Origin: Syntrophobacterales bacterium
GTDB lineage: Bacteria > Desulfobacterota > Syntrophorhabdia > Syntrophorhabdales > WCHB1-27
DNA length: 25,235 nt
Assembly: GCA_017881765.1 (NCBI GenBank)
Contig: JADGQN010000013.1
Coordinates: 1 to 25,235, forward strand
Direction of reading: 5' to 3'
In this document: piece by piece, positions 23,288 to 25,235 of the stretch
Layout of the letters: each line of letters begins with the position of its first letter
Position numbering within the stretch: position 1 is the first letter of the stretch
Position numbers and translations under genes: made by a program
The notes under the pieces: model-generated
The model's input: only the letters and a program-made list of their open reading frames with translations
The model's database searches: none
Told to the model about the DNA's origin: nothing

Positions 23288-23321
23288 GGTCAGGCGTAAT
23301 ATAGGTTGTCCCTGAAGACTC
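23288..23321 (+). repeat. REP-like unit, copy 2
   Basis: GGTCAGG (23288-23294), GTCCCTGA (23308-23315) and AGACTC (23316-23321) repeat the order seen in the minus-strand reading of 11345-11370. TCAGG and CCTGA can pair. With a RAYT-like fragment 1.6 kb away this supports an old REP family, but two divergent copies are weak evidence. Confidence 0.35.
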
Positions 23322-23502
23322 GAATCTCAGGCTCCAATAGATGCCTTGTATTTCACTATTACCGTTCGTAACGAAGCAAACAACTCGGATGGGGGAAAGA
23401 CGGCCTCAGGTACGCCTGCCAATTAGAGAGAAAGTGATAAATCAATGGGCGTCTTCTGACCCTCAAATAGGAGAGGAGGAGACAGGGCTCGCCGGGGTGG
23501 GT

Positions 23503-23526
23503 GAATTCTACTTCAAGGCGCACCAC
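23503..23526 (+). repeat. Third copy of the 24-bp IS21-end-like motif
   Basis: The sequence begins GAATTCTACTTCAAGG and matches the copy at 9443-9466 at 19 of 24 positions, in the same orientation. A related CTTCGAAAGTTCAC string follows near 23548. It is not inside a gene that I can support, and is probably the trace of an insertion-sequence end. Confidence 0.4.
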
Positions 23527-23664
23527 GGAGGGCCCCTGGCGTCGGCTTCGAAAGTTCACTTTGCCCCAACGTCCCCTACGGTTCAACCCAGGTAAGCGAG
23601 GAGTAACTCATTGACTCACAATCCGCTTCCCGGTATACTCACGGTAGTCGAAAAGGGGGTTCCT

Positions 23665-24759
23665 ATGAGAGCCGAGATTATGTGCGGGTTAATTTTTCCT
23701 GTTTTCTTCGCGGTGTTCGGCTTGGCAGCTTTCGCCAACGGTGCGGATGATGCGCGGGTGCTGCCAAACAGGCAGGATGGCACGTTCGTTGTGCGTGACT
23801 TCAAATTCGAAAGCGGTCAGGTCCTTCCAGAGTTGAAGCTCGGTTACACGACCATTGGCACCGCGCAGCGGGATTCCTCCGGTAATATCACCAACGCGGT
23901 CCTGCTCCTGCACGGCACAACCGGTACCGGAGCAGGCTGGCTCGCGCCTTCTTTTACCGAGACGCTTTTTCGGGAAGGGCAGCCTCTGGATGCCGGCAGA
24001 TATTATCTCATCCTTGCAGACAGCATAGGGCTTGGCCGGTCTTCCAAGCCGAGTGACGGTCTTAAGACCAGGTTTCCCCGGTATGGCTATCGGGATATGG
24101 TGGATGCCCAATACCGGCTCGTCGCCGAAGGCCTCGGTGTGAGGCACCTCCGGCTGGTTCTGGGCACCTCGATGGGTGGCATGCAGACCTGGCTTTGGAC
24201 CGAGCGCTATCCGGACATGATGGACGGGGCCGTTGCCCTTACGAGCCAGCCCGTGCAAATCTCCGGGAGGAACTTCCTCTGGCGGCGCGTCATTACCGAA
24301 GCGATCCGCAATGACCCCGACTGGCTAGGCGGCGATTACGCGACACCGCCGACTCGGTTCGCCTTGGTCGTTCCCATCTTCACCATCATGACAGACAGCG
24401 CTACCCACTTGCAGGAGCTCGCGCCGACCCGTGACAAGGCTCTTGCCTACTATGATCAGATCGTTCAGAGCGCGAGACGTCTCGACGCGAACGACTACCT
24501 TTACCGCTGGGAAGCCTCAGCCGACTACAACCCAGAGCCTGATCTCGGGAAGATCAAAGCCAAAGTGCTCGCCATCAACTTTGCCGATGACTTGCTCAAT
24601 CCGGCTGAGCTCAAGGTAATGGAAAGCGCCATGGCGCAGGTTAAGAGCGGCAATTCCGTTCTGATTAGCCCGAAGGAGAAAAGTTTCGGCCACCAGAGTC
24701 AATCGCAAGGCGCCTTGTGGGGGCCTTATGTGGCGGAGTTTCTAAAGCATTTACCGTGA
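23665..24759 (+). CDS. Exported alpha/beta hydrolase, homoserine acetyltransferase-like
   Basis: The 364-residue precursor has a signal peptide (MRAEIMCGLIFPVFFAVFGL, cut near ANG-A). The mature protein is an alpha/beta-hydrolase of the MetX-like branch: FVVRDFKFESGQVLPELKLG, the oxyanion strand LLLHGTTGTG, nucleophile elbow LGTSMGGMQ (Ser169), likely acid in INFADDLLNP (Asp308/309) and base in SFGHQSQ (His343). True homoserine acetyltransferases are cytoplasmic, so the export signal suggests an esterase or other acyl-transfer role. ATG 23665 with a purine-rich GGGGG is preferred for the signal peptide; a TTG at 23611 with AGGAG is an alternative. Confidence 0.85.
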   Translation: MRAEIMCGLIFPVFFAVFGLAAFANGADDARVLPNRQDGTFVVRDFKFESGQVLPELKLGYTTIGTAQRDSSGNITNAVLLLHGTTGTGAGWLAPSFTETLFREGQPLDAGRYYLILADSIGLGRSSKPSDGLKTRFPRYGYRDMVDAQYRLVAEGLGVRHLRLVLGTSMGGMQTWLWTERYPDMMDGAVALTSQPVQISGRNFLWRRVITEAIRNDPDWLGGDYATPPTRFALVVPIFTIMTDSATHLQELAPTRDKALAYYDQIVQSARRLDANDYLYRWEASADYNPEPDLGKIKAKVLAINFADDLLNPAELKVMESAMAQVKSGNSVLISPKEKSFGHQSQSQGALWGPYVAEFLKHLP

Positions 24760-24788
24760 CGAGCGGGGAGTGCGGGGCGAAGGGCCTT

Positions 24789-24940
24789 TTAGGGTTTATA
24801 GTACATCAGTTGGCGCGCGAACGGAGTAACCGCGTCGATCAATTCCGTTGCTTCCTTCTCGGGCATAGGCACAAACTTCCGGACGATTTCGGCATGATCA
24901 GAGAGCTGCCTGAGGTTGTCGCATCCTAGCGTCCTTACCG
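24789..24940 (-). pseudogene. C-terminal remnant of an aldo/keto reductase
   Basis: The last ~45 residues of the minus frame (NLRQLSDHAEIVRKFVPMPE, then KEATELIDAVTPFARQLMYY) resemble the C-terminal tail of aldo/keto reductases, where a motif for cofactor phosphate contact is followed by a helix and a short tail. The sequence upstream in the same frame is not AKR-like and no barrel is present. I read it as a truncated gene. Confidence 0.4.
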
Positions 24941-25098
24941 ACTTCCCGCAGAGTCGTATACTGTTTCTTTGCCGGGGTTCTTCTAGCCGCGGAAGCACTA
25001 TGAGCGCAGTCTGCAAAACTTACGGTATAATCGAGCCACTCGTTGGTCCTAAGCCGCTACGGTGATCCGAACGAAGACTACGGGCAGGACGCTAGAGG

Positions 25099-25235
25099 AT
25101 GGTGCTTGGAGCGAACAGACAGGCACAACCGAAACGAAAGAAGCAAACTGTGACATCGCATAACGCAAGCAGCAGCGGCCAAGAGCTGTCACTTAAGCTC
25201 ATCGACGCTATATTCCGGGGCGACATCGCCGAGGT
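25099..25235 (+). CDS. Start of a protein with a probable ankyrin-type repeat, cut by window edge
   Basis: The frame from ATG 25099 is open to the window end and reads LSLKLIDAIFRGDIAEV at its last part, the usual lead-in helix of ankyrin repeats (LIxAIxxGDxxxV). The first residues are basic and low in complexity, and GTG 25150 is an alternative start. The ribosome site is weak in both cases. Only 46 residues are visible. Confidence 0.4.
   Translation, partial: MVLGANRQAQPKRKKQTVTSHNASSSGQELSLKLIDAIFRGDIAE

Noticed and set aside
1..25235. CRISPR arrays, toxin-antitoxin pairs, phage genes, rRNA and tRNA
   Set aside because: No regularly spaced repeats, no recognisable cas, TA or phage genes and no RNA gene structure were found on either strand by reading.

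Overview
The window reads as a chromosomal segment of a strictly anaerobic, moderately GC-rich Gram-negative bacterium. A deltaproteobacterial or Desulfobacterota lineage of the Syntrophorhabdus/Syntrophobacter kind is my best guess. The support is a double-cubane iron-sulfur reductase beside selenophosphate synthetase, a short rubredoxin of the Desulfovibrio type, a TRAP transporter with exported binding protein, many Sec signal peptides, and an Rsb-type partner-switching module. The taxonomic call is inference; there is no rRNA or tRNA in the window.

Layout. 1-774 (-) is the front of a membrane sensor with a PAS domain, interrupted by a frameshift. 1180-3423 (+) is a two-gene operon of a double-cubane-cluster reductase and selD, behind a possibly structured leader. 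3505-5136 (-) is a 543-residue protein I do not recognise. 5412-8376 holds a small exported DUF2845 protein (+) that converges on a PfkB sugar kinase and the ABC-F protein EttA (both -). 8609-11070 has small genes: a CxxC protein, a 44-residue rubredoxin, a cupin and a DUF697 membrane protein. 11170-11370 is a cluster of inverted repeats without genes. 11490-15244 is an NTF2-like protein (-) divergent from a dctQ-dctM-dctP TRAP operon (+). 15612-17771 (-) is an operon of STAS antagonist, RsbW-like kinase and membrane PP2C phosphatase. 17961-18851 (-) is a cation-diffusion-facilitator homologue that lacks most canonical metal ligands. 19126-20853 (+) is an NCS2 permease. 20924-24759 contains exported proteins, with transposase debris between them. 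The last 450 bases hold an aldo/keto-reductase remnant and the start of a probable ankyrin-type protein.

The most unusual object is the NCS2 (uracil/xanthine-type) permease at 19126-20853. Its C-terminal ~120 residues are an RsbW-like GHKL ATPase fold that has lost the Mg-binding Asn and the DxG motif but keeps the overall pattern. It lies about 1.4 kb from a complete partner-switching set (STAS, kinase, PP2C). A transporter whose cytoplasmic tail could bind an anti-anti-sigma-type STAS protein is therefore a reasonable hypothesis. Its start codon has no Shine-Dalgarno but overlaps the stop of a 20-codon leader ORF that has a good one, and the upstream divergent intergenic region carries two palindromes.

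Debris of mobile DNA is scattered through the intergenic regions: a 161-bp element with 19-bp terminal inverted repeats, two REP-like GGTCAGG/GTCCCTGA units, a frameshifted C-terminal fragment resembling a REP-associated transposase, and three copies of a 24-bp motif reminiscent of IS21-type ends.
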